A stretch of DNA of 64,000 bases from FEN-1279 sp964501535 (lineage in GTDB: Bacteria > Bacteroidota > Ignavibacteria > Tepidaquicellales > Tepidaquicellaceae). Positions 63,189 to 64,000 of this stretch are shown here, piece after piece (position 1 is the first letter of the stretch; every line of letters begins with the position of its first letter). The notes under the pieces are model-generated. The model was not told where the DNA came from. It ran no database searches and saw only the letters and a program-made list of their open reading frames with translations. The translations under genes were made by a program, and so were the position numbers. The stretch is from positions 496,001-560,000 of the forward strand of contig CAZCSV010000002.1 in assembly GCA_964501535.1 (NCBI GenBank), given 5' to 3'.

Positions 63189-64000
63189 ATGAAAAAAACA
63201 TCACCATTCTTAATAGCGCTTTTTATTTATGCCCTGATTATCGCATCCTGCTCGTTTACCGTGAAGACTATTTTAGCGAACGTTAATAAAAACAACCTGA
63301 AGAGAATCGAATACTATGTTATGTCAAAATATTTCGAGCATCAGATTGGCATTCCCGAAAGGAAAGAAGACCCGAGAATAGTTGCTCGGCAGAACCTCTA
63401 CGATGTGACTGCGTGCGGTCTTGATTTGTCATTCGACTTCGATGAGAAAATGCTGTACGGAAATGTTACGCTTTCAGCACAATCGCTTTCGGATACTCTG
63501 AACGAGATATACCTGAATCTGTACGGGAATATGGATGTGAAAAGCCTGAAAATGAACGATGAGGAAATCGCATTCTCCCGTGACGTGAACCTGCCGAAAT
63601 TAAAGGACAAAAAAATCGATGATGACACGTATAAGAATTATATTGTGATAAATTCAAAAGGGAAATTGAAAAAGAATGATTACTTTACTCTGAATATTAA
63701 TTATTCCGGAAAACCCTATCATACCGGCTTTGATTCATTCACTTTTAAGAAAATAAAAGGAAAGAAAGTAATATATTCTCTGAGCGAGCCGACATTTGCT
63801 CCTACATGGTATCCGTGCAAGGATATTCTGACGGATAAATTCATTTGCAATATGAATATTACTGTGCCTGCAGGGATATTCGCCGCTTCCAACGGATTGC
63901 TGACAGAGGTCAAAAAAGATTCGGATGGAAATGACATATACTGTTGGAAGTCATCATACCCTATTGCTACTTATTTGGTGTCCTTAGCCGTTGCAAAGTA
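63189..64000 (+). CDS. M1 family metallopeptidase lipoprotein, 3' end outside the window
   Basis: About 270 codons are present. From ATG 63189 the protein begins with a lipoprotein signal (MKKTSPFLIALFIYALIIASC, Cys21); an earlier in-frame ATG at 63162 would lengthen the signal. The visible part is the M1 N-terminal domain: YDVTACGLDLSFDFDEKMLYGNVTLS, SLSEPTFAPTWYPCKD, and YCWKSSYPIATYLVSLAVAK. The zinc motif must lie to the right. TATCTTTG near 63137 fits a Bacteroidota -7 element. It is the fourth M1 enzyme of the window and the only one with a lipid anchor. Confidence 0.88.
   Translation, partial: MKKTSPFLIALFIYALIIASCSFTVKTILANVNKNNLKRIEYYVMSKYFEHQIGIPERKEDPRIVARQNLYDVTACGLDLSFDFDEKMLYGNVTLSAQSLSDTLNEIYLNLYGNMDVKSLKMNDEEIAFSRDVNLPKLKDKKIDDDTYKNYIVINSKGKLKKNDYFTLNINYSGKPYHTGFDSFTFKKIKGKKVIYSLSEPTFAPTWYPCKDILTDKFICNMNITVPAGIFAASNGLLTEVKKDSDGNDIYCWKSSYPIATYLVSLAVAK

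Overview
The window looks like a piece of chromosome from a low-GC, Gram-negative member of the Bacteroidota/Chlorobiota/Ignavibacteriota branch, most likely Ignavibacteria (inference, no database search). The reasons are: several secreted proteins end in the type IX secretion (T9SS) sorting domain of the form NYPNPFNP...GREV..LVN...SG.YFY...KKMMLVK; IspG is the long, insert-bearing form; several secreted proteins are S46, M1 or M14 peptidases; and Shine-Dalgarno sequences are mostly weak. No rRNA, tRNA, CRISPR array, phage or intact insertion sequence was seen. The one structural RNA found is RNase P RNA.

Layout. 1-1.5 kb: a truncated PAS/PAS/GAF histidine kinase. 1.7-4.7 kb: a zinc alcohol dehydrogenase, then a DUF438-hemerythrin-PAS / DUF1858-DUF2249 pair behind a perfect 18-bp FNR/DNR-like palindrome. 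4.9-15 kb: a T9SS gene remnant, an outer-membrane lipoprotein-like factor, an S46 dipeptidyl-peptidase, a DUF116 protein, a T9SS cupredoxin, a PEBP lipoprotein, a Mut7-C RNase, a short asparaginase, a methyltransferase and an M1 peptidase. 15-20.2 kb: a histidine kinase / NtrC-type regulator pair followed by two secreted proteins of unknown function, one with a duplicated His-His-His pattern and one behind a sigma-54 promoter. 20.4-22.6 kb: MBOAT acyltransferase, SGNH protein and a 44-aa membrane microprotein ending in FFYENF, which together look like a DltB/DltD/DltX-type envelope acylation machine. 22.7-35.1 kb: a NUDIX gene, then eleven closely packed minus-strand genes from mtaB to ispG, including ppk1, sixA and a nucleotidyltransferase / CDP-alcohol phosphotransferase pair.

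35.1-37.9 kb is a gene-poor, repeat-rich stretch around nifU-like and sugar-nucleotidyltransferase genes. It holds a chain of hairpins, a 16-bp tandem array, two copies of a 45-bp terminator-like hairpin, and four exact-period 97-bp palindromic units. 37.9-42.8 kb: nadA, rnpB, a zinc-ribbon coiled-coil gene, a stand-alone Nif3 insert domain, metF and a TolB-like protein. 43.1-50.7 kb: arfB, a frameshifted pgeF, an MFS exporter, an M50 protease, and a CPBP-cdsA-unknown-thioredoxin-gpmA-HAD run behind a 50-bp tandem duplication. 50.7-64 kb is a secretion-rich region: two M1 peptidases, an FN3/dockerin protein with a beta-sandwich T9SS neighbour, an M14 carboxypeptidase, an amidohydrolase, a lipoprotein and a truncated fourth M1 enzyme.

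Together the genes suggest an organism that feeds on peptides with surface and periplasmic peptidases, carries oxygen/NO-responsive hemerythrin-type proteins, and modifies its envelope by acylation. The strongest candidates for under-described biology are the MBOAT/SGNH/FxYxxF microprotein operon, the sigma-54 two-component locus with its two new-looking secreted proteins, and the truncated Nif3 that keeps its place next to the zinc-ribbon gene and rnpB.
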